A stretch of DNA of 64,000 bases from Pyrocephalus nanus (taxonomy: Eukaryota; Chordata; Aves; Passeriformes; Tyrannidae): positions 77,537,843-77,601,842 of the forward strand of contig CM076260.1 in NCBI GenBank assembly GCA_038380795.1, in the 5' to 3' direction. Shown piece by piece: positions 1-12,300 of this stretch (position 1 is the first letter of the stretch; every line of letters starts with the position of its first letter). The notes beneath the pieces were generated by a model. The model did no database searches, was not told where the DNA came from, and worked only from the letters and a program-made list of their open reading frames with translations. The position numbers and the translations under genes were made by a program.

Positions 1-3000
1 TTAAAGTAAGTTTATGCAAATTGCTTATTTCAGATCTGTGAACTATAGAATTTAGTTGCAGTTCCCTAGAAATACACACTTATTTTAGGTTTCAGCAAGT
101 CTTATGAAATATGCAAAAGACAAAGACAGTATAGTTTAAAAAATCTTCCTTTAAATATATGTACACATTTATAGATATTATTTCTGATAGCTGAGCAAAA
201 AATTGTCAGGAATTATGAAAATATGCTGTCAGTCTGTTTCACTACTTGTTTACTACCTGCTTATAAAGCAGCTAAGCAATCTTGTAAATAGTGTAGATAT
301 GTATCCCCAGGCTTAAGGGAAAGAAAAATACCCTGTTAATTATGTAGAATAAAACACAAGAGTAATGCAAATGAGAAATAAATTATTCCCATCACAGTTA
401 CCATCCCAGGTGTTTGTAATGCCCCAGAATTTAGCAGTGATAATAAACAAATTAGGTTTACCTTATTGCAAAAATGTATAACTAATTGGCAAGATTAAAA
501 AACAACCAATAAAACAAATATATGTTTACTTTGCTGTTATGTATTTAGATTTAGGTACAAATATGCTGTCCGTCATTAGTTATCTGTTAATATTCATCTC
601 TTACTTTGTACACTCTTGTAAATCATTTGATCAGGATACAACTCTGCAGGGATTGCCAGCTATTCTATCCCATCAGATGGTTCCTCCACCTTTTTTCCTT
701 CTTGGATGGCAATCACAGGATGCAAATGGCAAGCTCTTCCAAGATGTTTTCTGACATCTGGCTCTTGATGAACTTCTTAGACAGCTGGACTAGACACACT
801 GGAAGAACTTCTGAGCTATTCTCATAATGAAATTGTTTCTTGGCCTCTTAAATGTCATGTCCTCTCCAAGTGCCCTTTGGATGTGAAATGATCTGCATGT
901 TATATATTGCCAAAGAGCCCAAAGATGCAGATTATTACACAGCTGGAAGCTGCAAATGGATGGTGTAGATTGAATATGCTGCATATCCACAAGGCACGAG
1001 AACAGTTGAGTAGTCTGTTGTGATGGCAGCTCTGTTTCACATCAGCATATAAAAACCTCAAACAGATGAGTTGTAGCAAATAATTCCACAAATTACTGGA
1101 GTAACATGACTCAAAAGTAGAGGCAAAGGGGAAAGAAAGTTTAGATAATATGAGTTTAAATTGGAAATGAAAATTTATGTTAGTTTTTTCTGTACGATAA
1201 TTTTTCTTTTTTTTTTTGGTTGTGTATTCTTGGTCTGTAGTTCTGTATTACAAATAGATAACCAGGGGTGTTATATAGCCTACTGTGATTTCAGGCACCT
1301 TGAAGGAGAATGTTTATCTATAAGTAAAAATCAACAACATTTTTTTTTACTGTATGGAGTTTCAGCCTCAAGTAAATACTGTGCTTAATATTCAAGACTG
1401 GAGAACATGTACCAGCCTAGTATGTTAACAATGGTAACAGGAAACCTGAAAATAGAGAGCATGTCTTTTTGTCAATTAAATTAAATTGTTGTTACCTAAC
1501 CACACAAGTGGACTTGACAGTTACTCAGAAAATAATTAGTTTCTGGTTTTTGTCACTGATGATTGTCATAGATAATGAAGATCTTTGTTCTGATAAGTAC
1601 TTGACTGAAAAAAAAAAAAAGATAAAGCTTGAAGATCAGATATCCCATTAAAAAAAAAAAAAAAAAAAAAAAGAATAAACCCCAAGCTACATTTCACTGG
1701 AAAGAAAATATTTTCTAAGATATTTTTGATTTTTTTTTTTCCAAAATGCAACATTTTTCTGCATAAATCAATACCTGATTATAGCTAAAAACCTGGAAAG
1801 TTCAAAAAATCATTTCATTTTCAATAACCATATAAAACTAGAATACTTTTAATATCTGCTTGGGCTCTCTTTGAAGAAATAACCTCAACTGAAAAGACTG
1901 CATATAACTTCATTCTTTGAATTCTTTTAGCAATAAAAACAACTTTAAGTAATTTTCTTGTAAAGAAGAACTTAGTTTTTATTGATGCAACTGAAAAAGA
2001 TGAAATCCGAGAATACAGTAGGAGGAGTGAGACAATTTTTTAATTGTCCTTTTTTCTTTCCCTGGTATAATGTTAGTGTCGGAAGATATGTCAACCTGAG
2101 GTACAAATTTGCTATTTTTCTCATTGCTGAACCAGCAAAAGGACTTCTGTGTAATAACAAATAAGGTTTTTCATGATTAAAGTTCTTACAAGATTTCAGT
2201 TGGATGCTTCTCTGGTCAGATGGAAAAAAACACTTATCAGAATCGATTGAAATACTATGCAGAGATCAAATTTCTTTCCTTTTTTTTTTTTTGTTTTGTT
2301 TATTACTTTATTTGTATCTGTATTTTACTCTTGATGTTGTATATTTGCTAAAAAGGGTTTTTTTGAGCTGTCTTATATTTTGACCTGTTTTTACAGATGT
2401 AGAATTCCCAAGTAGCTGATTTTCTCATCCTGTGTCTGGAAAATTAAAACTAAAGTTAATAGATACAATTAATCTGGACATAAGAAACTTGGTGATTCCC
2501 TGACAGAAGAAAAGTTTAATTTCCTTTTAGAGAATGAGCTACAGGTTAACATATTTTCTAATATGATTTGCAGTGCAATGTTCTGGAATGTGCCACTGCA
2601 AAACATGTAGCAATCTCGCCATTTTACCAATTCTTTTAGGAGAATTCAGCAAACTAGTTTCTTAATCTAAGGGATAGAAATAGATTGGAGAGTGCACTCT
2701 AAGTTAGAGGGAAAATTTTCTTAGATTGAAGAAAGGCAAGGAAAGAGAAATAAAGAAAAGTATAGCTGGAAATTTCTCTGTTAGGCTTTGTTTGGAGTAC
2801 ATGTGTGGTTCCCCTTTTTACTCTGGAACTAATCCTGGCTTCAGACTCACTGGTCTGTGTGGGGAGCCCATGGGAACTGCTGTGCCATACAAACAGGTTG
2901 GCATCAAGACTTGCAGGGTGCTTGGTGCAGCAGCATTATTTCAGCAAAACCTAAGAATTCTTTTCAACGGTACAATGCAAATTCATGATCACCTAAACTC

Positions 3001-4640
3001 TCTGCTCCTGCAGTTTTTGGTTGGTTTTTGGTTGAGTTGTTTTTTAGTTCTCTTCTTTTCCGAAAAGTTTTTGTGTCTAGGAGTGGATAAATATGAATAC
3101 TATGCATAGGTTTATTGCGAAATGTCATCAACATCATCTTTCAGGAAACAGGGACCTTGACTCTTCATCTGGAGCATGGTGCATTTCAAAGTGGAAAAGA
3201 GAGACTTCTTTCCTTGTATATCTTCCTTTCGAGTTGAGCATTGGGTTGAGTAGAGGAGTTGGGTTGCAGCAGCTTAACTTAGTAACTGGGATTACTGTGA
3301 GGCAATAACCAGAACAGCAGAGTATGTTGACGGTGAGCTATTTTTCTGGTAATCTAATGTGAATTATAGTGTTTTTAGTAATCTCATTTTGTGAGAAGAA
3401 ACGAGAGTAAAACCCAGAAATGTCTGCCCTATGATTTAGTAAGTACTGTTGCACCATTAAAAAGACCAGAAGCAAACTGTGGAAGACAGTTGTTCAGTGT
3501 AGAATTTACCCCCTTCTCCCAAAAAAAGGTGCATATTTCTTCATTAAAGGTTGTGTCTAAGGTGAACAGCCACAGATTGGTTGCACATTAATTTGCTGGA
3601 GAGTTTACCAAGTCATTGGAATGCTCAACAGTTGTGTAAAGATAGGCCTCTTTTAAGTAAAAGCAACTGTCAAAGTTGTGACCATTATAAAATTCTATTC
3701 TGTGCACCAGAGCAAATCTCAGTCTCAGCTAACTTTGCTTTGAAGTGCACCTCACTTATATTTGCAAGTAAAAAACCAACAGCTACTCCCTCTGCTTGAC
3801 CAAAGATGATTCTACTTGGTTGAAGGCTGATAAACCCCACCTGGGAGCTTGCATTGCTGGGCCCTTTCTGTTACCCATCATGTGTTTCCTTACACTGCTT
3901 TTTTTTTCTCTTTTGGAGTGGTATGCTTTTAAGTAGGTGATATTTTTACAACTAATGCATATATAAGTGTTTGAGGTATCAACACACTTTGCGTGATTTC
4001 ATACTGCTTTTTGAATTTACAGGCTTATTAAAATGTTCCCGGTTGTTCCTTTTGTTTGCTGGGCTGAGAAAGAGCTATTCTCATACTGTGTAACCACACA
4101 AATAATGGGGGCCTTGAAATGTTGACTTGTTTGAAGTTAGGTGGCAGGGAAAAGAGTTTTGTAGATGGAATTTATTTATTTTCCCCAAGGTACAAAGGCT
4201 GTATAACCACTCTGTGGTTTAAATTGATATTCCCATTAATTTAGCTCCCCATAAGAAAACTGTACTACTTAAAGGAATAGTTGACACCACAAGCAGTTTT
4301 CACCAATGCTTTGCCAAACATTCTTCCAGAATAGTAACAGTATCGAGCAATTAAGCATGCTTGCTTCTCCTTTTATGTTGTTTTTGCTTCATGAATGTTG
4401 ACACTGGGATTTATTCACTGACTTAATGTAGAACAAGATTATGACCTTATTCTTGAACTGTAAAAAAGCACACACAATTTATTTTTTTCTTAGGAAAAAA
4501 AAAATAAAATACAGGAATATCTTAATGTTCAGAGTTGAAGCAACTAATGTTCCTGTCTGTAAGCAATATATTTGCTTGGCTGGCAGCACTGTTTTAAAAA
4601 AGTAGGAGGTCATTAATGCCTGCCTTATTGCCTGTTGGAG
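1..4640. other. Unique AT-rich non-coding DNA, no gene seen
   Basis: No coding region, RNA gene or full transposable element is recognised here. The longest open frame (2726-3109, 127 codons on +) has no familiar domain, no hydrophobic signal at its start and no flanking splice signals, so I treat it as chance. Simple features are an A-run of 23 at 1650-1672 and shorter T-runs near 1204, 1731 and 2278. The stretch is otherwise single-copy in appearance, with no internal repeat units visible to the eye. Confidence 0.6.
1650..1672 (+). repeat. Poly(A) tract
   Basis: An uninterrupted run of 23 A follows CCCATT, with a shorter A-run about 45 bases upstream (1609-1620). No retroposed gene body is recognisable upstream, so there is no support for calling it the tail of a processed pseudogene. 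Confidence 0.9.
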
Positions 4641-7600
4641 CTAAGCTATGCTTTAACAAGGTTTACAGAGGAGGGGAGGATGTCTGCAGGACCAAGACTC
4701 CTGTGCTGAAAGAGAAGTGGCATGGGTGGTGCTGAAAGGGTGATGTTATAGCTTTGTGCTCTCTGAATAATCTGATCAATGCAAAGGACGGTCTCTTTCC
4801 TTTTATCAGAGGTCAATTCAACAACATCTTTGGTAGAGTTCTTGACACAGCCAATGTTAAGTTGTAAATCCTGAAACCAGCTGATTTCTCCATTGACATA
4901 CATTTACAAAGTCTGGTGGTGTTATGGTTTTCTGTCTGTCTAACTATATAAAATTAACTGTTCCTGCATATAACATCAGTCTCATTTTCTCATTATAAAT
5001 TCTTAATTATTAGATTTCTGTTCATAAACATTGCTAATTAAACAATAGCTAAACAAGTCAGGTAGAGTTACAGGAATTACTTCTGTTGCTTTGGCAGACT
5101 TGATAAAAGCTTTAGAAGTTTAGTTTAGCAATCGAATTTTAGACCATTTTCAGATGACTATGAAGAGTGTGATATTTGCAGGCTTGGAAAATCTTCATAT
5201 CTTGAATGCATCAATGCTTTATGAGACAGAAAAGGCTAGAGTTTCATTGAGACTCGACTTAGTTTTAGGTGGAATCCAACTTGCCTAAAGTTAGCTAAGT
5301 GTGGATGTTTAATCTAAATCAGCCATTGAACGTTTTCAGATGATCCTGACAAGAAGCTGCTGCATAGGATGATTCATATACGAATAAAATAAGTAGCTAA
5401 TTACATGGTAACTACAGCCCTCTTTAGGGCATTTCTTACGTCTCTGGGAAATTGAGCCATAGGGATATTGCTGAAGGAAAAGATGCAGTGTTTTTTAGAA
5501 TTGATGCAGTTACCATTTTCGTAACACTGGAGTGGTATTATTCCTCCCGAAGTCAGTTAATTCAAAATTTACCCATTATGACCCGTTTTTTGCAAGGAAA
5601 AAAAAGGACACAATAAGTCCTGTTGCTTACTCTGCATTGGCATTTTCTTCTACTAATGTAAGACTGCTATCTGAGCTCAGCCTTGAGTGTTTTCACTCTG
5701 GCTTTGACTTTTTTTCCTCTTACTGCATTTAGAAAAATAGCTGAGCTTTCTGTCTCATTTTCTGTTATGTCAGCAAGATGTGGAATTTCTGTAATTACAT
5801 TGTTAGCTTGTAATAAATCAGGACCTTACTTGACTTATGATCCCCATGAAGATGATCACATATTTTTTGTCTGTAAAGTCTTTATTAATTTAAAATCTTA
5901 TGCCAGTGAGAGCCCTTGCTTGGGCTGATGGGATGCTGATGTTTTGTCGTTTTCCAGTGGCAGCAAATGTTGTAAGGCAATGCTGCTGAAGATATTAATT
6001 GCCTCCATACATCTTGGTGTTCTTTAATGCCTCTAAATTAATTATGCATTTCAATATTTTTATAAAGTCTTGAATTGTGTTACTTTAGCAGAAATATAAA
6101 GCTAATATGATTGTGTACCATAGGAATGGAAGCACCTGTGTTTTTAAGGATTATTCCCCAACATTGCAATTATTCAGTAACTGTCTGGTTCAGAAGGTTC
6201 ACAAAACATTTTGCTCATGTGCTCCTGGGGGCCACTGAATAACGTATATGTAATTTACAGTGAAAGGTTGAAAGCCTCAATTACAAGTTGCCTCAGAAAG
6301 AGAGTATAAGAAATGAAGGCTATTGCCAATAGCTTAAGTGTCTGTAGAAACAGAAAATATGTTAAATAAAACTTATTTGCAGGAAAAACACTGTATCTCA
6401 TATTAAAGGGAAAGGCAGTAATAAACAAAGTCAAACCTAACAGTCCCTGCCAATCTAACCAGCCTAATTTTCTTCCTACCTTCAGAATTCGTTATTGGCT
6501 TAAAAATTATTTTATTTTTTTTAATTTATGCTGGGGTTTTTTACAGAATCTAGCTAGGTACCTGAAAATTTTAGTATTATTGGCAGCATTGGTTCATATC
6601 ACTTTGAGATCGGATTTGTATTGTTAACCTTTTCTTGAAGAGAAAAATAGTTTTCCAGTATACTTTCTCCTCTGCCTGCAACAGGAAAGAACACAGATAT
6701 GAATCCTCTCCCTGGCTTCAGAAGCATCTCAATTTTCTGAAATATTTAAAAATCTAAGTCGCCTCCAGTCATATCATCTATCAAAAATCCCACGTCATTT
6801 TGTTTGCTTCCTAAGGCATCACTATGAAAATTGTATATACAGGAAAAATAGAATCATCATGCTTTAGGGAACATCACTTCTACTGCAAATGTATAGAAAC
6901 AACACTACTGTTCTTTGATTAGAGAAGAAAACCTGCATAGGTAAAACCCATGGTTATTCCAGCTAGAAAATGTGGCTGGGGTTGCCCTCAGTTCTCAAGA
7001 GAAACCTGTACTTTTACATTTTGTCTAGATGACAGCACTTCCATTACTATGATGACCTGTGAAATCACAGAAATAGCAAAGCAGTGCTGCAGCGCAGGAG
7101 CGATTATAGTGAAGTAGTCAGAAGTGCCTGCTCTTATGATTTTGCTTGTGGAATTCAAAGCCTATGGGCAGTGCACAGACCTTCTGGTCTGCATCAATTC
7201 TCTGTCCTGGTTTGGGTATAGGTCATGCTGCTACTTTCATAGGTACATCCCATTAGAACTTAATCTCATGTATGATGGAGTTTATATACTTCTGGAGTCG
7301 TTTACAGTGTCTTACTCATATTAACTCGTCTGAGTAAATGTATATCTGCAACAGATGTTGATTACTACTGCCCTTGCTAGTAATCAGTTCCAAGCTTTTC
7401 CTAATGCTCAGAATTAAATAAATCCTGTGCAAAGCCAAACCTGTATTAGCAGAAGAGTTAAACCATGATAGGAAAGCCACTGGCTTATTTCCCCTAGGCA
7501 CTCTGTTTAGTTTTAGTAAAGCACTGGGATGATATAGTATACTTTGGAATTTTGGGAGTCTGATTTTTTTATTAAATTCTAAAATTCATGACAGAATGTG

Positions 7601-8379
7601 GCATTACAGAAGGGTTTCATGTTAGGGGTTTTATCTTCCCACATATTATTATTTTTCTTTTTTTTTTTCTTCCTCATACCTTCTCCCCACCACCTAAAAG
7701 CTGTTTGGACTTTTGATTTGTATAAACCTTCAAACAAAATTCAAGATACTGATAAAGAAAGAAATAGATGAGCTGCTTTTTCCAAGAGGTCTGTATTGAA
7801 GTTCTGTATACTGACTCAAAATGATAACAGATCTTTAGCTGCACAGAAAACCTCTGTAGATCACTTGCAGTGTGGTTAACAGATTTTCAGTCATGAGCAA
7901 AGGCATATTACAATCCCACAGTATACTTATGGTGTTCCCCCATAGGGGCTCAGGAGTATTTTCCTGCAGTGAAGCTTTCTCTTGGTTTTTGCTCCTCAGC
8001 CCTAAAGTCTGTGTGGCTTTTCACAATGACAGAGAAAAACAGCAAGCAGGAAGCTGCATTCTTAGTAATGAGAAATTTTAGTTAAAAGTCGAAATCAGCA
8101 GCTTTTCCTACACTGGCTTGTGTTGTATTACATGTTGCTGTAGTCTGTAAAATACTATATGCATTCAGTCCTGGGGCTGAAGTACAATTAGGCTTTTACA
8201 CAAAGTGCTATTCCTTCCTGTTATACAATGAGACCTAAAATGGGCAACCTGCCCCTTTGAACACTGGCATCAAAGCGAGCAGTGACTGCTGGACCATGCA
8301 AAACTGTCCTTGCTGGGTAGCAGAAACCTCCCAGTAAAGCCTGGAGTTGTGATCCACACCAATTCCTTGGGCATTTTGT
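4641..8379. other. Unique AT-rich non-coding DNA, no gene seen
   Basis: No gene is recognised. An 85-codon minus-strand frame at 4646-4903 shows no known domain. The part around 5945-6330 has few simple runs and several homeodomain-type cores, as discussed in the findings, but nothing proves function. The rest is AT-rich sequence with scattered homopolymer runs such as the T-run near 7660. Confidence 0.55.
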
Positions 8380-8524
8380 ACTCTATTACCTCAGTGGGTT
8401 AGATTGTGGTGCTAGTAATACCACAGTTGCAATTTTGATCCCTGTATGGGTCATTCATTTAAGTGTTTGACTCGATGATCCTTGTCTCAGTACTTCCAAT
8501 TCAGAATATTTTGTGGTTCTGTAT
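8380..8524 (+). mobile_element. tRNA-Ile-derived SINE with CR1 tail (TguSINE1-like)
   Basis: About 75 bases (8380-8454) line up by eye with a tRNA-Ile gene: CTCAG plus GGGTTAG of the D arm, a TGGTGCTAGTAATACCA anticodon arm, and TTTTGATCC of the T arm (internal promoter B box). The terminal CCA is absent. Beyond it (8455-8524) the sequence becomes a CR1 LINE 3' end, with GACTCGATGATCCTTGT and a decayed ATTCTRTG-type terminus. This head-tail structure is that of the tRNA-derived, CR1-mobilised SINEs of songbirds. Many substitutions, including in the anticodon position and acceptor stem, show it is an old dead copy and not a working tRNA gene. I could not find clear target-site duplications. 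Confidence 0.75.
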
Positions 8525-8529
8525 GTAGT

Positions 8530-8980
8530 CTGTGGGTGTTCCTTGTGAACACAGTCCATCCAAAAAGCAACTCTCCAGGTTACTGTTTCACAGGCCAGGG
8601 CTGCTGAGTTGCTTTGGTGGTGGCACAGGGGAAAAGAGTCATAGGTTGTGGTCAGTGCATGGTATCTCCTCTCTGCCACTCCTTCTTTGTGCTTCTCCCT
8701 GTTCCAGCCTTGAGTCTCCACAGGCTGCTGTCCTTCAGGATGAACCTATTCCAGCCTGTGTTCTCTGTGGGCCACAGGTCCTGCAGGGCATGGCCACCTG
8801 CTCCTGTATGGACTGTGTGGAATTGCTTTGTTCTTTTCTGGAGATGTTTTCTCTGAGGCAACGCCAGGGTTGCTGCAGGGCTCATCCATGCCCTGTGGTG
8901 TGTATCTTGGAACCAGCTGGAACAGGCTACACCTGGCATGACATCTCTCCTCGCAGATGGCCCTGCAGCATGGACATGAA
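8530..8980. mobile_element. Decayed avian LTR-retroelement-like GC-rich repeat
   Basis: This block is much richer in G+C than its surroundings. It carries imperfect reiterations of a motif of the type CCTGCTCCAG...GGGCT...CCACAGG...CTGCAGG, at about 8700-8820, followed by TTTTCTCTGAGGC near 8846 and a GGAACCAGCTGGAACAGGCT segment near 8910. I recall this order from abundant LTR-element-associated repeats of bird genomes. The copy is heavily mutated. Open frames through it (for example 8532-9050 +, 172 codons, and 8652-9137 -, 161 codons) are by-products of low stop-codon density and have no recognised domain. The family is not named because I cannot search Repbase. Confidence 0.45.
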
Positions 8981-9340
8981 TCCCCAGAACAGAGGTTGCA
9001 CTGGAGGCTGTGTCAGCACTGCCATGTTTGCTGCTATCCCTGGGGCATGAAAGGCTTTCTTCCTTCCCTTCCCAGGGATCCTCTGGGTGTCTAGAAATAG
9101 CTACAGCCACAGAAGATGGTGTGGACACCTCTGTCACAGTGTCTCAGGGTCTTAACCCTCAACACGGGAAGGCACTTACTCTACAAGAGCTGAAATTGAG
9201 GCTGGAGCTGGGCAGGCACCCACACACCAGGCTGTTGGTTCCACAGGGCTGCACTGTGTGAGATGGCAGGTTTAGAGCCAGCAGGCATATGGTCAGGGTG
9301 GCCCTGGCCTTGGGCCACACCTTCACCCCGTGGCATTTTT
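8981..9340. other. GC-richer tail of the 8.5-9.3 kb block, unassigned
   Basis: The elevated G+C continues to about 9340 (TTCACCCCGTGGC) and then falls sharply to AT-rich sequence. I cannot tell whether this is the remaining part of the LTR-like element or unrelated sequence. No splice-flanked coding frame is evident. Confidence 0.4.
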
Positions 9341-12300
9341 AGAATGATTTCTGAGCTTTCAGGGTTTCAAATTATTTTTTAATCTAAAGAAAGGAGAAAA
9401 AAAATTATTCAGTTCAGCAAATAGATTAAGTGAAATGTCTCAGATAAAGAGGTTTAACTCCAGTAAGATGCAATTACAGTAGTTGTTGGGTCTGTAGCTC
9501 TTGAGTCTAGAAGGAGATGGACATTTATTATTTGAACACCTTTTTCCTTTGCTCAGAGACTTAGTTTTATATGTCTGAATATAAAAGCTGCATTGAAGCC
9601 ACTGTTTGGGTTCATTTGAGGGGTTTTTAAAGGTTTGCATATACATACTGTTAACTCTTTTGATATAGAAGAGTAGATTTTGGTAGGTGAGTGTGGGAGA
9701 TAATTACATCTCTTGCCAACAGCTTATCTCTTCTCTTTGCTTATAAACATCTTCATTAATCCTATAAATTCTCATCAGAAGCTTCATTAAGACATTTGTT
9801 GAGTAATTTTGGGTATCCTTAATAGAAACTGGAGTTCAGAAAGAAATTCATGATTACTGAGATTTTCCTGTACTGCCTGGCAGGCATAGTTAGGAAAGGC
9901 CAAATTACGAGCCATTTCCTACCTGGATACTCCAGTGATCAAGCAGCACATTTCCATTAACAGACTTACCATCCCTTTTCAGAAAAGTCCATCTGCTTCC
10001 AACTGATAAAGCAGCATATCATTCACTGTGCCTTCAGCTGCCTCATATGATAATCCAGAATTTTACTTACGCTTTTTTACTCTCTCAGATTTAACACCAA
10101 ATGTGTATATTGTGCACATAAGTCACACAAAAATATTTCTTCAGATGTCGAAATGTCTAATTTTTCAAGATATTTATTTTTTCCCCTCTATTTAGAGTAA
10201 TCAGAGAAACTGAAAAACACAAGAGGCAGAAACATTTGTTGCAGTGTTGGTGGATAACAGGCTGTCGCTAAGGCAGTCATGAATATCTTGAAACTTCTGA
10301 GTAGCTGTTAATAGTGAAACTTCTATGTAGAAGAAACTGAACAGTATGTTTGCTTGGGACATCTTTTTCAGTTAAGGCTGCCTTTCATGAGAGGGGGTAT
10401 ATGTTTTTAGCCCATTAAGAAAAAAAAAAAAAAAAAAAAAAGAAAAGTAGAGTCAAGCCTAATCTCATTCTAACGGGCTGTATGTATCAGAATATTTATC
10501 GACTAAGCAGTGAATGAAAGGGATATGTATAAACAGTTATTACGGATACCAAATTACAATCATGAGAAATGAACACTCAGGATTCATCAAAACAGATTTA
10601 GATATGCTATGTAATGGATGGTGGACATGAGATACTCAAAGCTTACTTCATCTCATCCTAGGGCCAGCAACTAAAATACAGCAGCACTGTTGACTAGTCC
10701 TTTGGCGTGGCTACTTTTCCTGTGTTGGCTGTGCAGAGTTTGTAGAGCTTAGGGGTAGATGCCTGTAATTGCAAAGATATCTAAAGTTCACTGGGATCGA
10801 TTCCTAAACTATTAATGCCAATAACTGTATACCAAATACTGAGTTTCCTGGTTCGGTCTGTTTAACCATTTTTATCTTCTAGTGTCATGTTAAATTATAC
10901 ATGACATTTAAAAACTTTAGTGTAAAAAAAAAAACTTTGTCAGAGATGCTAGAAGTCGGGCATCGGTAAGCACCCAAAGGAATAAAAATCAAAGAGAGAT
11001 TCTAATCGTGTCTCAAATTTTAAAAAGGTTTCGTTGTTATGTGTCAGATACATAGAGAATTGAATAAGTATTGAATAGCAGTTAGAAAGAAGAACTCTCC
11101 ATTTTTTTCCTGGTGTTTTCTTTTTTCCACAAGAGCTTGTTGTACTAATTAATTCAGACACTGTAGTGCACTTAAGAGATGTTTTCTATGTGAACAGAAC
11201 TGAGTTGAACACCTTTATGCTGAGCAGATCTGGTATTTCCATAGCAGCCACTCAACTTTGCCACTAAAACACAGAAGTCACTATTGGAGAGTGAAAAAAA
11301 TGTGATTTGTCTAGACTGAACAATTTTTGAGCTATGAGAGTACCAATCTAAAATCATACCTGAAATGTTTGATTTTTGTTGTACCATATTTCTTTGAACT
11401 TCAAAACAAAATGAAGGCTTCCACTTATTCAGCACCAAAAACAGAGTTGGCTAAGTCCATACTATGAATTGATATCTCTTCACCAAGAATATTGTCTTAA
11501 GTCAGGATGTTAATCATTAATTTTTGTCTCTTTTATACTGAATGAAAGGGGCATACAATTATTGTTTTCAGTCACCCTGAAAAAATAAAAGTTGACAAGT
11601 TGAACAAACTTGTGTGGTGTTAAATTTGTCCCAGCAAAGAGCTCTGTTTTGAGCTAGATGTTGTATGTGTTCCTGTCATATCAGTGGAGAGGTACTTTTC
11701 TAGTGTCTAAATATTGCAGTTACAATCTCTTACCATACACCTTTTATCTTGTCTTCATCCATAATGATACTAACCTCTTTCTAATGACATCCAGTGAAAG
11801 AAGTGCAAGGCAGACACACTTCTTCCAGCTTAATACGTTTAATGTCTGAAGTTTAAGAATCAAAATATTTTCTGCCCTTTAAGGTCCACTGGAAATAGAA
11901 GCTGCAGAGCTGATGTTGTAATGTACCTTTTTTATGATTTTTTTAGTCATCATATTCATTAAACTATTAAATCACCTTTTATCTATGTAGCTACATCTAT
12001 ATGCATTTTTGAAGATGACAAATGTGATATGTAGTAGTGCTGATTTCAGCAAGAAAATACAAACTAAATATGTAGCTAAGTCAAAATGTTGAGACCTTTT
12101 TTCCTTCCAATAAAGCAAAAATTTCACAAAGTTCATTTTAAAGAAAACAACCCATGTGATCCCCTTTATCTCTTGATACACAGGTGAAATTCCTACCTTA
12201 TTATGTATGAAGTTTTGTCAGTCTGTGAATTTTATTTCTTATAGTGAGGAACCTAATTCCTGTGAAACACAGGAACTCATTTTCTCAGTGCAGAATCAAT

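Noticed and set aside
2726..3109. 127-codon plus-strand open frame
   Set aside because: No recognisable domain, no codon pattern or splice context, and a length expected by chance in 64 kb of six frames.
4646..4903. 85-codon minus-strand open frame
   Set aside because: Reads like a protein at first sight but matches no family I know, and lacks splice or promoter context.
8380..8454. Functional tRNA-Ile gene
   Set aside because: Acceptor stem and anticodon loop are mutated and the sequence runs straight into a CR1 tail, so it is a SINE head.
8532..9137. 161- and 172-codon frames on opposite strands
   Set aside because: They overlap each other in a GC-rich repeat-like block where stops are scarce; neither has a domain.
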